Positions 42,776-52,329 of a stretch of DNA of 64,000 bases are shown piece by piece. A program made the position numbers and the translations under genes. Positions within the stretch are counted from its first letter, which is position 1, and every line of letters begins with the position of its first letter. The notes beneath the pieces were generated by a model that was not told where the DNA came from, searched no databases, and was given only the letters and a program-made list of their open reading frames with translations. The stretch comes from JBFWPF01 sp050250135. Lineage in GTDB: Bacteria; Chlamydiota; Chlamydiia; Chlamydiales; JAFEGQ01. Where the stretch lies: positions 4,304 through 68,303 of the forward strand of contig JBFWPF010000009.1 in the NCBI GenBank assembly GCA_050250135.1. Direction: 5' to 3'.

Positions 42776-43978
42776 CTAGAATCGTCTCCCTAGCGATAGA
42801 CCGACGCTGTTCTCGTAGGAGATGATCTTCGAGATCAGGTCCTCATCCTCGTAGTCAACGCCGTGGCGCAGGCCGTAGACATAGTCAATGCTCGCCTCCC
42901 AGCAGCCAAAGGCCCAAGTGAGGCCAATGCTGGCAAAGTGCTCCACAGGGGCGAGCGGGATGGCGTTGAGAAGGGTCTCTGGGCCGCCAAAGAGCTGGTC
43001 GCCATAGTTCCAGCCGCCGCGGATGGTGTAACACTTGCAGAAGGTGTAGGCAAAGCCCCCCTTCACAATCCAGGTGTCGCGCCACCCAAAGCCCCGCCCA
43101 TCGATGGCGCCAAAGCGGGCCTGGTTGTTGTCGTTGCGCAGCATCTTCACATCGGTCCAGTTGACCCGGACGATATCGATCGAGGTAACGAGGCAGGGGA
43201 GCCACTTGTAGGTGATCCCAAAGCCCCACTGGGAGGGGAGGTCGAAGTTGCCATGGTCGGCAAAGAAGCCCCGGTAGTCGGCGTAGTGGTTCATCCAGGT
43301 TTTGGATTGGTAGGTGGCGCCGAGGGAGAGCTTGGGGGTGAGCTGCCCGAGCCAACCTACCCGGACACCGATTCCAGCGGAGTAGTTGTTCCCCTTATCG
43401 GTGAAGTAGCCGGGTGTGACGGTAAATAGGGGGTCGTCAAAAGCCTCAAGGCCGGTCATCCGGAAATAGCCGACGCTAATGTTGACGGCAACCCCCAGGG
43501 AGTGGAGGCAGCTGAGGCGCCACGAGAGCGAGGGGGTGAGGGTGTAGAGGTTGTAGTGGGAGGAGAGGACGTTGGGAGGGAGGGTCCCGACAGCTAGGGT
43601 CTCCCCGTAGTTGGTCCGGAAGCCGCCGGTGGCGTAGAAGGCGAGGCCGGCCGACATACAAGGACAAAAGGCGTACGAGATCGCTACCTCGGGCCAGTAG
43701 AGGTTCTCATGGGTGCGAGCTTGGTAGGCGAAGGGGGGGTCGAAGCTCTCTTGGTCGAGCCGGCCGTTGAGGCCCCACCAGTGGAAGCCGACATCCCACC
43801 GGTTGCACATCTGGATGAGGCCGGCGGGGTTCATGGCGGAGGCAAAGGCATCCTGCGGGTAGGCAACGCCGACACCCCCCATCATCTTCGACTTGACGCC
43901 GATTCCGGTCTGGAGGTAGCCGTTGGTGGCGCTGAGGGCGAGGGGAAGGAGCAGTAGTCCGAGCAGTCGTTTCATCAT
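42776..43978 (-). CDS. FadL/OmpP1/TodX-family outer membrane protein (copy B)
   Basis: A 400-residue outer membrane transporter for hydrophobic compounds such as fatty acids. Signal peptide (MKRLLGLLLLPLALSA), then the family start TNGYLQTGIGVKSKMMGGVGVAYPQDAFASAMNP in pieces: GMGG-like MGGVGVA and the conserved N-P-A-G (about 50-53). Barrel strands continue to the terminal SLGRRF, ending in Phe as expected. It lies nine bases after copy A and one base before the ferric-reductase-like gene. Paralogous to copy A throughout. It has several Cys (FCPCMSAG, FCKCYTIRGG) absent from classical FadL. Substrate not deducible. Confidence 0.88.
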   Translation of the reverse strand: MMKRLLGLLLLPLALSATNGYLQTGIGVKSKMMGGVGVAYPQDAFASAMNPAGLIQMCNRWDVGFHWWGLNGRLDQESFDPPFAYQARTHENLYWPEVAISYAFCPCMSAGLAFYATGGFRTNYGETLAVGTLPPNVLSSHYNLYTLTPSLSWRLSCLHSLGVAVNISVGYFRMTGLEAFDDPLFTVTPGYFTDKGNNYSAGIGVRVGWLGQLTPKLSLGATYQSKTWMNHYADYRGFFADHGNFDLPSQWGFGITYKWLPCLVTSIDIVRVNWTDVKMLRNDNNQARFGAIDGRGFGWRDTWIVKGGFAYTFCKCYTIRGGWNYGDQLFGGPETLLNAIPLAPVEHFASIGLTWAFGCWEASIDYVYGLRHGVDYEDEDLISKIISYENSVGLSLGRRF

Positions 43979-43987
43979 CCTCTCTCC

Positions 43988-45190
43988 TTAGAACAGGTAG
44001 CCGTATTCGATGCCGACCGAGTCCTGCCGCCCCTTGAGGATCAGGAAGGAGCCTCGGTCAAGGGGCTCGAATCCTTTAATCGTGTTAGTGAAGGCGTGGA
44101 GATAGACAAAGCTGACCTGGTGGCACCGCCACTCCCAGGTAAAACCGATCGTGGCATGGTCCTGGACGGTGTCGGCGCTCTGAACGTCGAGGAGGTTGCC
44201 GCGCGGTATGGGGCAGTTGCCGTGGTTGTAGCCGATCCGGAGGGTGAGGCACTCGAGAACATCCCAGGAGAGGCCCCCCTTGAAGACCATCTGCTCGTCC
44301 CAGCCGAGGGCGGGTCCCGACCGAGAGCCAAAGGGGCCCGAATCCTCATCGTAGTCGTTGCGGAAAAGGCGCCCCTCGCGCCAGAAGATCTTGACGGCAT
44401 CGGCGCTGACGACAACGCCGCGGAAGAGCTGCCAGGCCACACCGACTCCAAACTGGGCGGGAAGGTCGGCGTCGCCCCCCTCGGGAATGAGGCCGCGGTA
44501 CTTACGGAAGTGGCTGAGGTAGGTGCGGGTCTGGTAGGTGGCACCGACCTGGACGCAGTGGCTAAATTGGCCAAGCCACCCAAACCGGGCGCCGATCCCC
44601 CACTGGTAGTCGTTCCCCCGGTCGGTGGTAAAGGCGGGGGCGACCGAGTTGGTGATCTGGGGGCCATCGACCCGGAGCTTGGCGACGACGGCGTTGACGG
44701 CGATTCCGAGCGAGTGGCAGGTGTTGATCTGCCACGACCAGGAGGGGGTAATCGAGACAAACTGGAAGTGGCTTAAGGTGGGGACGGGGCTGTCGGCATC
44801 GGGAGTGAGGTTCTTGTAGTAGGTCTCCCACTCACCACCGACGAAAACGGCCGCTCCTACCGATTGGTTGCGGCAGACAAGGCGGTTAAAGCCGACCTCG
44901 GGCCACCAGAGGTTTTGGCCGCTGCAGCCCGCCTGGGGATGGAGCCCTCCGGTGGTGGAGAACTTAGCGTGCTGGTGGAGCCAATGGAGGCCCACATCGA
45001 ATCGGTCGCCGAGCAAGGACATGCCGGCGGGGTTGAGGGCAGATGCAAAAGCGTCCTGAGGAAGGGCGACGCCGACACCTCCCATCGCCTTCGATTTAGC
45101 CCCGTAGCCGATCTGGAGCAGACCGTTCGTCGCATGGAGTGACAGGCCCACCGTCAAAAGGGTAGCGAGGAGGAGATGTTTCACGTGCAT
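43988..45190 (-). CDS. FadL/OmpP1/TodX-family outer membrane protein (copy A)
   Basis: First gene of the minus-strand envelope operon, 400 residues, with signal peptide (MHVKHLLLATLLTVGLSLHA) and the same opening as copy B: TNGLLQIGYGAKSKAMGG, VGVALPQDAFASALNPAGM. The barrel ends in EYGYLF with a terminal Phe. The two copies are the same length and align from end to end, so this is a tandem duplication that has diverged. AAGAGAG lies upstream of the ATG. Likely role: uptake of host-derived lipids or other hydrophobic molecules through the outer membrane, inferred from the family and the inferred intracellular lifestyle. Confidence 0.88.
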   Translation of the reverse strand: MHVKHLLLATLLTVGLSLHATNGLLQIGYGAKSKAMGGVGVALPQDAFASALNPAGMSLLGDRFDVGLHWLHQHAKFSTTGGLHPQAGCSGQNLWWPEVGFNRLVCRNQSVGAAVFVGGEWETYYKNLTPDADSPVPTLSHFQFVSITPSWSWQINTCHSLGIAVNAVVAKLRVDGPQITNSVAPAFTTDRGNDYQWGIGARFGWLGQFSHCVQVGATYQTRTYLSHFRKYRGLIPEGGDADLPAQFGVGVAWQLFRGVVVSADAVKIFWREGRLFRNDYDEDSGPFGSRSGPALGWDEQMVFKGGLSWDVLECLTLRIGYNHGNCPIPRGNLLDVQSADTVQDHATIGFTWEWRCHQVSFVYLHAFTNTIKGFEPLDRGSFLILKGRQDSVGIEYGYLF

Positions 45191-45299
45191 GACTGCTCTC
45201 TTTTGGTGCGAGGATTTCCCTCTGCCAAATTTTCGTCAACGATTCTTAACAACCTCTCTAGGATGGCTCAATTCTCACCAAACGGGTATGTAGAGAGTT

Positions 45300-47045
45300 A
45301 TGAGGATACGGACGAAGATCATTTGCACGATGGGGCCAGCGGTAACGCAGCTGGACAAGTTGTTGGCCCTCATCGAATCAGGGATGAGCGTGGCCCGCCT
45401 CAACTTCAGCCATGGGACCCATGAGGAGCACGCTCGGACGATCGCCCTCATCAAGGAGGCACGGGAGAGGGCAGGCCGGCCGGTAGCTATCATGTTGGAT
45501 ACCAAGGGGCCGGAGATCCGAGTGGGCCCCCTTGAGGCGCCGATTGTATCGAAGGAGGGAGCCCTCTTGCGCCTTGTCCCCATGGGGGGGGTGCTCAAGG
45601 AGGGGGAGGTCCCGATCAACCCCCCATCGGTTCTGAAGAGCCTAAAGAAGGGGGCTCCGGTCCTCTTCGACGATGGGCTGGTGGTGACGCGTGTAGTGGA
45701 GGTGTTAGCCGACGCAGTCCTGGTTGAGGGGGTCAATGGCGGGGAGATCCGGTCCCGAAAGGGGATCAATGTCCCCGGCCTCGATCTGGCGCTGCCGATG
45801 GTGACCGAGCAGGATGAGGCCGATATCCGATTTGGGTGTCAGCAGGGGATTGAGATGATCGCCGCCTCGTTCGTCTGCTACCCGGAGCATATCGAGAAGA
45901 TCAAGCGGATCCTGGCCGAGGAGGGGGCCTCCGATGTGATTGTAGCCGCCAAGATCGAGTCGCAGAAGGGGGTAGAGAACTTTGAGGCGATCCTGCAGGC
46001 GGCCGATGCGATCATGATCGCTCGGGGCGACCTGGGTGTTGAGGTGCCGCTTAGCCAGGTACCAGGGCTGCAAAAGAGGATGATCCGGGAGTGCTACGAG
46101 GCGGCGAAGCCCTCGATTGTGGCGACGCAGATGCTTGAGTCGATGACCCACAACATGCGTCCCACAAGGGCGGAGGCCTCCGATGTGGCGGGGGCGATCT
46201 ATGAGAGTGCGAGCGCGGTGATGCTGTCGGGGGAGACGGCGGTGGGGCGCTACCCGGTTGAGACGGTCCAGACGATGCGCTCGATTGTGGAGCAGGCGGA
46301 GAGTGAGTTCAACTACCAGCTCTTCTACTCGAGCATCCCGATTCGCGCTTCGCAAGATGTCCCGACCTCGATCGCTCTAGCGGCGGTCAAAACGGCGATC
46401 AGCGCGAGCGCCTCGGCCCTCTTTGTGATCACGGCTAAGGGGCTGACGGCCCGCTTGACCTCTCGGCTGCGGCCTAAGATGCCGATTGTGACGCTGACGA
46501 CTTCAAAGCGGATCTACCATCAACTCGCTTTTTATTGGGGGGTGATCCCCGTCTACGTGGATAAGGTGGATTCGTTTCAGGAGGGGTTTGAGGTCCTTTC
46601 CGACTATGCGCTGAAGGCCAAGTTGGTGGGGTGGGGTGACTTGGTGGTAACGACGGCGGGGGTCCCCTTTGGCCGCTCCGGGACGACCAACTCGATGGTG
46701 GTCAAGAGCATCGGGAATGTCCTCCTGCGGGGTGAGAAGGGGTATGGGAAGCGGGTGACGGGCGTTGTGGAGATCCTCTCCGACACCGAGAGGGGTGTAG
46801 AGGCTAAAGGGAAGATCCTGGTGATCCCTCGGGTGACCAGCGAAACCCTTGCCTTGATAGGGGGAGCGGTAGGGGTAGTCCTCAAGGGACTCAAGCGAGA
46901 TCCTGAGGCAGAGGCGCTGCTGGTCGGAGAGGCGGAGCGGCTCGGGATTCCCGTTCTGATCGCCCTGGACGCAGTTTATAGCGGCTTGCGAGAAGGGGAG
47001 AGCGCCACCCTCGATCCCGAGAATGCCATTATATTAGGTGAGTGA
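45300..47045 (+). CDS. pyk: Pyruvate kinase with C-terminal extension
   Basis: Last enzyme of glycolysis, making pyruvate and ATP from phosphoenolpyruvate and ADP. Residues 1-470 carry the classical domains: TKIICTMGPA at the start, ARLNFSHG (about 31-38), MLDTKGPEIRVG (about 64-75), AAKIESQKGVENF (about 217-229), IMIARGDLGVEVPL (about 235-248) and ATQMLESMTHNMRPTRAE (about 277-294). A further 110 residues (KGKILVIPRVTSETLALIGG and after) resemble the PEP-utiliser-like C-terminal domain of Bacillus pyruvate kinases. ATG at 45300 follows AGAGAG. Its 3' end overlaps the convergent rsmE by 17 bases. Confidence 0.95.
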   Translation: MRIRTKIICTMGPAVTQLDKLLALIESGMSVARLNFSHGTHEEHARTIALIKEARERAGRPVAIMLDTKGPEIRVGPLEAPIVSKEGALLRLVPMGGVLKEGEVPINPPSVLKSLKKGAPVLFDDGLVVTRVVEVLADAVLVEGVNGGEIRSRKGINVPGLDLALPMVTEQDEADIRFGCQQGIEMIAASFVCYPEHIEKIKRILAEEGASDVIVAAKIESQKGVENFEAILQAADAIMIARGDLGVEVPLSQVPGLQKRMIRECYEAAKPSIVATQMLESMTHNMRPTRAEASDVAGAIYESASAVMLSGETAVGRYPVETVQTMRSIVEQAESEFNYQLFYSSIPIRASQDVPTSIALAAVKTAISASASALFVITAKGLTARLTSRLRPKMPIVTLTTSKRIYHQLAFYWGVIPVYVDKVDSFQEGFEVLSDYALKAKLVGWGDLVVTTAGVPFGRSGTTNSMVVKSIGNVLLRGEKGYGKRVTGVVEILSDTERGVEAKGKILVIPRVTSETLALIGGAVGVVLKGLKRDPEAEALLVGEAERLGIPVLIALDAVYSGLREGESATLDPENAIILGE

Positions 47046-47715
47046 GGAGAGCCAGGGCCACGAGGGGAGCGGTATCGGTTCGAAGGATGAGGGGGTGGAG
47101 CTTGACCCCTTGTGCCTGTTTTTCCAATAGACCAAGCTCCCTGTCAGAAAATCCCCCCTCTGGTCCGACAAAGAAGGTGATCTCGTCCCCCTCTGGAAGG
47201 GCATCCTTGAGCTTAGGCGCTCCCTCCCGGATATCCCCAAACAGGGCGCTGCGGGGAAACGGGCTCCACTCCTTTAGGGGAGGCATCACCACCACTTCTG
47301 GCAAGTAGAGTCTGCCGCACTGCTTAGTAGCCGCTACAATAATCCGATGGGCCCTCTCAAGCTGGCTCGGACTCAGCTCCTTCTTCTCACTTCGCTCTCC
47401 AGGAAACAGCAAGAAGGTAGCGGCCCCCAGCTCGGTCCCTTTTTCGAGAATCAGGTCGAGCCGGTTCGGCTTTGGGAGAGCCTGCGCCAAGATAAGGCGG
47501 GGCTTGGGTTCCTCCATCACCACCACCTCTTCAATGGAGAGACTGTTTTTTTCCCCTACTGAGGCTTTAGCGAGTGCCCCTTGCCCGTTGATGAGCTCAA
47601 CCGTATCCCCTTGCCGCTTCCGCATAACCCTGAGGTGGTGGGCCTCCTCTCCCCCCAACTCAACCCTCGTGTGGGGCCTAAGGGGGCCCTGAACATAGAA
47701 ACGGTCATGTGGCAT
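47029..47715 (-). CDS. rsmE: 16S rRNA m3U1498 methyltransferase
   Basis: SPOUT-family methyltransferase modifying U1498 of 16S rRNA. From the ATG at 47715 it has 228 residues, near the usual length. The N-terminal PUA-like part starts HDRFYV..EEAHHLRVMRKRQGDTVEL; the knot-forming C-terminus has FFVGPEGGFSDRE (about 178-190) and LRTDTAPLVALALL, a variant of the LRTETA motif. The start overlaps the upstream glycosyltransferase stop by 11 bases, which supports the chosen ATG over an in-frame start 18 codons earlier. Last gene of the cdaA operon. Confidence 0.92.
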   Translation of the reverse strand: MPHDRFYVQGPLRPHTRVELGGEEAHHLRVMRKRQGDTVELINGQGALAKASVGEKNSLSIEEVVVMEEPKPRLILAQALPKPNRLDLILEKGTELGAATFLLFPGERSEKKELSPSQLERAHRIIVAATKQCGRLYLPEVVVMPPLKEWSPFPRSALFGDIREGAPKLKDALPEGDEITFFVGPEGGFSDRELGLLEKQAQGVKLHPLILRTDTAPLVALALLTHLI

Positions 47716-48856
47716 TGAGAGATCTCTCCACCACCTTGTTGAGTTGGGAGGCGACCTCAAGGTGGGCAACGCTTTTTCGGATTATGGCTGCTCTCTCCCC
47801 GCTCTTGGGGCGGAGGAGGGCTTGCTGAAGGGCCTCGGCGACCGACTCGGGATTGAAGAGGGAGTCAATGATGCAGCCCGATTCGGGGGTGAGAACCTCC
47901 TTCCCTCCGTTAAAGTCGGAGGTGACGACAAAGAGCCCCATGGCGAGGGCCTCGACGGTCACATTGGCAAAGGGGTCGTAGAGGGAGGGGAGGACGAGGG
48001 AGTCGGCGACCTGGAGGAAGGGGCGGGTGTCACTTTGACCGCCGAAGAAGCGGACGTTGCCCTCCATGTCAAGCCGCTTTACATAACTCTGATAGTCGCT
48101 GAGACGGGCCTCCCGGCCGACTACCGAGAGTTGCCACAGGTCGGCAGGGAGGCGGGAGAGGCCATCGAGGAGGGGGAGGAGCCCTTTTCGCTTGTAGCCA
48201 TGCCCCAAAAAGAGGAACTGGTAGCGTCCTGGGTCGAGGGAGAGCTCCTGGTAGAGGCGGGGGCGTTCCCTCTCCCAACGGTCGAAGGGCTCCTGAAGGG
48301 CCCTCCACTCGATCCCGTTATGAACGACATGGAGCCGAGCTGGGTCGGCATCATAGTGCTCGAGGATGTCCTCCTTCACCATGTACGAGTTGGGGAAGAC
48401 CTCGACCTCACCCCTTTCGAAGAGGGTCTTCTCCTCCTCCAGGCTCCGCCGGTGCTTGGGGTTGAGGCGGTGGGAGAGGGTCCTTAAGGGGCCATCGAGG
48501 TAGCGGCGCTGGCTTAAGTAGAGCTTGTGGACCCCATCGCCCGCAAGGTAGTGGGTCATGCAGGAGATTCGGTCAAAGCCAAAGAGGAGGGTTCCGGGGT
48601 TCCGTCTGGCCCACTCCCGGCAGGCCCGATCAAATTTAAGGCGGCTCGTCAGGTGCCAGGAGGTGTTCTCGCCTAGAGAGAGGACCTCATAAGGGGGATC
48701 GGGTTCGAAAGGGGAGCCCCCTCTCCCTTTAGGGAACTGAGTGAGGACGAGCGTTTCACACCCCCGCTCAGCAAAGACCCGAGCGAGCTGGTGGGCGTGC
48801 TTCTCAAGCCCCCCCTTGGGAAGGAAATTATTTTTTAGTATTGCGACCCTTTTCAT
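47705..48856 (-). CDS. Family 4 glycosyltransferase (WaaG-like)
   Basis: A 383-residue GT-B glycosyltransferase. The N-terminus KNNFLPKGGLEKHAHQLAR is the acceptor-side Gly-rich loop; FPNSYMVKEDILEHYD and LHVVHNGIE form the inter-domain hinge (about 160-190); LFLGHGYKRKGL and LPSLYDPFANVTVEALAMG (about 290-308) hold the donor-binding E-x7-E-like region. It resembles WaaG/RfaG enzymes adding the first glucose to the LPS core, so it may build the lipooligosaccharide. Its first 29 bases overlap the end of the ybbR gene, indicating tight coupling. Sugar donor and acceptor cannot be read from sequence. Confidence 0.85.
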   Translation of the reverse strand: MKRVAILKNNFLPKGGLEKHAHQLARVFAERGCETLVLTQFPKGRGGSPFEPDPPYEVLSLGENTSWHLTSRLKFDRACREWARRNPGTLLFGFDRISCMTHYLAGDGVHKLYLSQRRYLDGPLRTLSHRLNPKHRRSLEEEKTLFERGEVEVFPNSYMVKEDILEHYDADPARLHVVHNGIEWRALQEPFDRWERERPRLYQELSLDPGRYQFLFLGHGYKRKGLLPLLDGLSRLPADLWQLSVVGREARLSDYQSYVKRLDMEGNVRFFGGQSDTRPFLQVADSLVLPSLYDPFANVTVEALAMGLFVVTSDFNGGKEVLTPESGCIIDSLFNPESVAEALQQALLRPKSGERAAIIRKSVAHLEVASQLNKVVERSLNAT

Positions 48857-50087
48857 TGCCTAGGGTGACCGAGATCCCCTCCTTAGTCAGCACGCCGACG
48901 AGGGCGACGGGGCGCTCATGTTCATCAACGAGTTCGAATTTCCGCAGGTAGCGGCGGAAGCGCATCCGGAGGTCGGCCTCTCGGATGGTGGGATCGGTGG
49001 CGGCCCTCTGCTCTTCGGGGATGGTGCGGAGGAAGGCGGCGAGGTACTCCTCTTCGAGGCGGACCGGGTCGATAAACTCCATGCTCCAAGGGAGGGTCGA
49101 AGAGAGGCTCTTGGGGATCGCTCGGAAGGTGACCTGGAGCTGGTTTTGGACGGTGGTGAGGAAGAGGCGGCTGACGTTGCGGGCGTAGACGGGGAAGCTT
49201 AGGGTGGCGATCCCATTCTTCTTCCCGATCGCGCCCCCCTCTACAAGGGGATAGGCCTCAGGGTTGAGGGTAAGGCTGTAGGTGAGCGGGAAGAAGGTGG
49301 CCACCGGCATCCCCTCCGAGAGGGGAAGGAGCTCCGACTTGAGGAAGGTGAGGTGGAGGACCTCCGCTTCGGGATCATTGATCGCCTCCTTCTTATCCTG
49401 AAGGAAGGGGATAGTAACGCTCTTCCAGCTAGCGGGGACGGGGAAGGAGATTTCGTCCCCAACCTGCTCCTGGGAGAGGGTCTGGAGTTCCTGCGGGGTG
49501 ATGTCGCTTAGGTTGAAGGTAAGGCGAAGCCCCTTTGCCTTGAGCTCCTTCACACTTTCCTCGGGGCCGCTCACCGTCTGGACGAGTCGCTGGGGCCAGA
49601 CGCCGATAAAGAGGAAGCCGGTTGGGGGCTCCCCTACCGGTTCGGTGACCGTAATCGGGACCTTTTCGGTGATCAGGTTGCTCAGCTGAACGGTAAGCTC
49701 GATCGGAGCGACACTCGAGATGTCGTGGGCGACATCGATTTCGGCGTTTTTGCCCACGATATTCCGCTTGGTGACCTCGATCGTCCACCGGTCTCCTGCC
49801 CCTTCGGCATCGGTGACCACCTCGATATCTTTACTGGTGAGCCGGTCGAGCGCCTGCTTCCGCCCCGTCAGGGTTAGGGGGATCCGGCGGGGGAGGAGCC
49901 CCCCTGGGCCGACCCCCTCAATCGTCTTGTCGGTGGGAATATTGAGGACCCGGATCGGCACATTGGGGATGGTTCGGGTGACGGTGATCGAGTGGTTGAC
50001 GAGGAGCCAGATCACTAGCGCAGCGATGATGGCGACCAGCTTGCGGGGCCAGTTGTCGATGAAGAGTCGCTTGAGGAAAGACTTCAT
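48828..50087 (-). CDS. YbbR-domain protein (CdaR-like)
   Basis: A 419-residue protein with a single N-terminal membrane anchor (KLVAIIAALVIWLLVNHSI, about 17-35) and several YbbR repeats outside the membrane (VRVLNIPTDKTIEGVGPGGLLPRRIPLTLTG region, about 45-75, and later copies such as VQLSNLITEKVPITV). YbbR proteins partner the diadenylate cyclase CdaA and modulate it in Firmicutes. It starts within the stop of cdaA (ATGA), as expected for a functional pair. The C-terminal third is less like YbbR and is charged. Confidence 0.88.
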   Translation of the reverse strand: MKSFLKRLFIDNWPRKLVAIIAALVIWLLVNHSITVTRTIPNVPIRVLNIPTDKTIEGVGPGGLLPRRIPLTLTGRKQALDRLTSKDIEVVTDAEGAGDRWTIEVTKRNIVGKNAEIDVAHDISSVAPIELTVQLSNLITEKVPITVTEPVGEPPTGFLFIGVWPQRLVQTVSGPEESVKELKAKGLRLTFNLSDITPQELQTLSQEQVGDEISFPVPASWKSVTIPFLQDKKEAINDPEAEVLHLTFLKSELLPLSEGMPVATFFPLTYSLTLNPEAYPLVEGGAIGKKNGIATLSFPVYARNVSRLFLTTVQNQLQVTFRAIPKSLSSTLPWSMEFIDPVRLEEEYLAAFLRTIPEEQRAATDPTIREADLRMRFRRYLRKFELVDEHERPVALVGVLTKEGISVTLGNEKGRNTKK

Positions 50088-50872
50088 CGTTTAAGCCACT
50101 CGAGTAAGTTAAAGGTCTTTTTCAGGGTCGGGGGGCTAAAGATGCTTCGGACGATCCCGCGGAATCGATCGATCTTTACCCCTCGAGTCATCATCCCCTC
50201 CCGTGCTACCGAAACCCGCCCCGTCTCCTCGGAGATTACGATGGTGACCGCATCGGTCATCTGGCTGATCCCGAGGCCTGCTCGGTGGCGGGTCCCCATC
50301 GTCTTGCCGAGCTGAGAGGGCTCATCGGCAAGGGGGAGGATCACCGCAGCGGCGACCAGCTTCCGCCCCCTCATGATCACCGCCCCATCATGGAGAGGGG
50401 TCGTCGTGACAAAGAGCGACTCGAGGAGCTCGGAGGAGAAGTGGGCGTCGAGCACCACCGCTCGGTTGGCAAACTCGTCGAGCGAGTCCTGGTTTTCGAG
50501 GACGATGATCGCCCCGACCCTCTTTTCTGCCAACCGGTAGACCGAGTTGGTGAGCGACTCTAAGAACTTGTCAAACTCGGAGATTTCCCGAAACCGCTTA
50601 CCCTTTAGGCTGAGCCGGGAGAGGGCGATCCGGAGCTCGGGCTGAAAGATGATGAGGATGGCCAGGACGAGGACCTCAATCACTCCGAAGAGGATTTTTT
50701 GGAGGACAGGGAGGTGGAACCAGTTGGAGAGGGCGAAGAGGGCGAGAAAGACCATGAACCCGATGATCAGGTCCATCGCTCGGGTATTCCAGAAGAAGGA
50801 GAGGAGGTAGTTGAGGAGGAGCGCAAGGATCCCCACCTCAACTATTGGAATCAGGATCTTAAAATACTCCAC
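50084..50872 (-). CDS. cdaA: Diadenylate cyclase (CdaA/DacA type)
   Basis: Makes the second messenger cyclic di-AMP from two ATP. The 262 residues have three N-terminal membrane helices (LIPIVEVGILALLLNYLLSF, DLIIGFMVFLALFALSNWF, ILFGVIEVLVLAILIIFQPE) and a DAC domain with both catalytic motifs: DGA (LHDGAVIMRG, about 161-163) and RHR (GTRHRAGLG, about 195-197). First gene of a four-gene operon (cdaA, ybbR, glycosyltransferase, rsmE) and divergent from cydA across a 107-base gap. The ybbR-cdaA-cydAB neighbourhood agrees with Chlamydia trachomatis (recalled). Confidence 0.93.
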   Translation of the reverse strand: MEYFKILIPIVEVGILALLLNYLLSFFWNTRAMDLIIGFMVFLALFALSNWFHLPVLQKILFGVIEVLVLAILIIFQPELRIALSRLSLKGKRFREISEFDKFLESLTNSVYRLAEKRVGAIIVLENQDSLDEFANRAVVLDAHFSSELLESLFVTTTPLHDGAVIMRGRKLVAAAVILPLADEPSQLGKTMGTRHRAGLGISQMTDAVTIVISEETGRVSVAREGMMTRGVKIDRFRGIVRSIFSPPTLKKTFNLLEWLKR

Positions 50873-50979
50873 CCCGGTTCCCCTCTCTCAACACTCAGCA
50901 TTGTAGGAATGGGTCCCTATCTTGACAACATCGCCGCATCCCGTTTTCATAGCAGTAAGACCTTCATAGAAATCGGCCC

Positions 50980-52329
50980 ATGACTGCACTCATCCTTTCC
51001 CGTATCCAATTTGCCCTCACGATCGGTTTTCACTACCTCTACCCGCCGCTCAGCATCGGCCTTTCGGTCTTTATCATCCTGATCGAGGCCCTCTACCTCA
51101 AGAGGAGGGATCCCAAGTACCTCAACATCGCCAAATTCTGGACCAAGGCCTTTGCCCTCACCTTTGCGATGGGGGTGGCTACCGGGATCGTCATGGTCTT
51201 CCAGTTTGGGACCAACTGGGCCCACTACTCCAAATATGTTGGGGATGTCTTTGGAGCGGTGCTCGGGGCGGAGGGGATCTTTGCCTTTTTGGTCGAAGCG
51301 GGCTTTCTCGGTGTCCTCCTCTTTGGGTGGGATCGGGTGAGCAAAGGGTTCCACTTCTTCTCGACCTGTATGGTCTCCTTCGGTGCCCACTTTAGTGCCG
51401 TCTGGATCGTGATCGCCAACTCCTGGATGCAGACCCCATCGGGTCATGTCATCGTGGGAACCGGAGCCGACGCCCACGCCGAGCTAAAAACCTTCTCCGA
51501 GGTGATCTTTAACCCCTCTTCGATGGACCGCCTCGTTCACGTCCTCATCGCCGCCTGGCTTACCGGCGCCTTTTTCGTCCTTAGTGTGAGCGCCTACTAC
51601 CTTATCAAGCAGCGCCACCTCGAGTTTGCCCGCACCTCGATGAAGGTGGGGCTTATTTTCGCGGTGGTGATGATCGTCGCCCAGACCATCTCGGGCGACT
51701 CCTCTGCCCGGACCGTTGTCGAGTACCAGCCCACCAAACTCGCCGCGATGGAGGGGGTGTTTAAGACCCAAAAATCGGCCCCCCTCTTCCTAATCGGCTT
51801 TCCCGATCCCAAGACCAACAAGACCTATGGGATCAGCATACCGGGGCTGCTAAGCTTCCTCTCCTACCGGAGTTTTTCCGCCGAGATTCAGGGGATGGAC
51901 AGCTTTCCCAAGGAGGATCTCCCCAACACCCGGGCCGTTTTCCAGACCTACCGGATCATGCTGGCGATGTGGGCTGCGATGCTCTTTACTGCAGCGGCGG
52001 GCTGGATCTTATGGAGGCGGATCCGAGAGGGGAGGGCCAAGTGGCTCCTCTGGGTCATGGTCTTTTCGGTCGCCTTTCCCCAGCTGGCAAACCAAGCCGG
52101 CTGGTTTACCGCGGAGATGGGGCGGCAGCCCTGGATCATCTATGGGATTATGAGAACGGCCGACGGCTATTCCAAGAGTGTCTCGGCGCCGCAGATCATC
52201 AGCTCGATCACCGTCTTTGCCGCTATCTATATCGCCCTTTTTTCCCTCTTCCTCTTCCTCCTCGATCGGAAAATCAAAAAGGGGCCACACGAGCCCATAG
52301 GAGAACTCCATGTCGCAACCCACTCTTGA
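50980..52329 (+). CDS. cydA: Cytochrome bd quinol oxidase subunit I
   Basis: Haem-bearing subunit of the bd oxidase, oxidising quinol and reducing oxygen at the cytoplasmic membrane. 449 residues with about nine membrane helices. Haem ligand His is in GFHYLYPPLS (His18), the conserved acidic pair in GAEGIFAFLVEAG (about 97-109), GTNW at about 77-80, and the Met ligand region is NQAGWFTAEMGRQPW (about 368-382). The quinol loop is short. The ATG at 50980 has only a weak upstream purine stretch. Its end overlaps cydB by 20 bases. It would allow respiration at low oxygen inside a host cell. Confidence 0.96.
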   Translation: MTALILSRIQFALTIGFHYLYPPLSIGLSVFIILIEALYLKRRDPKYLNIAKFWTKAFALTFAMGVATGIVMVFQFGTNWAHYSKYVGDVFGAVLGAEGIFAFLVEAGFLGVLLFGWDRVSKGFHFFSTCMVSFGAHFSAVWIVIANSWMQTPSGHVIVGTGADAHAELKTFSEVIFNPSSMDRLVHVLIAAWLTGAFFVLSVSAYYLIKQRHLEFARTSMKVGLIFAVVMIVAQTISGDSSARTVVEYQPTKLAAMEGVFKTQKSAPLFLIGFPDPKTNKTYGISIPGLLSFLSYRSFSAEIQGMDSFPKEDLPNTRAVFQTYRIMLAMWAAMLFTAAAGWILWRRIREGRAKWLLWVMVFSVAFPQLANQAGWFTAEMGRQPWIIYGIMRTADGYSKSVSAPQIISSITVFAAIYIALFSLFLFLLDRKIKKGPHEPIGELHVATHS

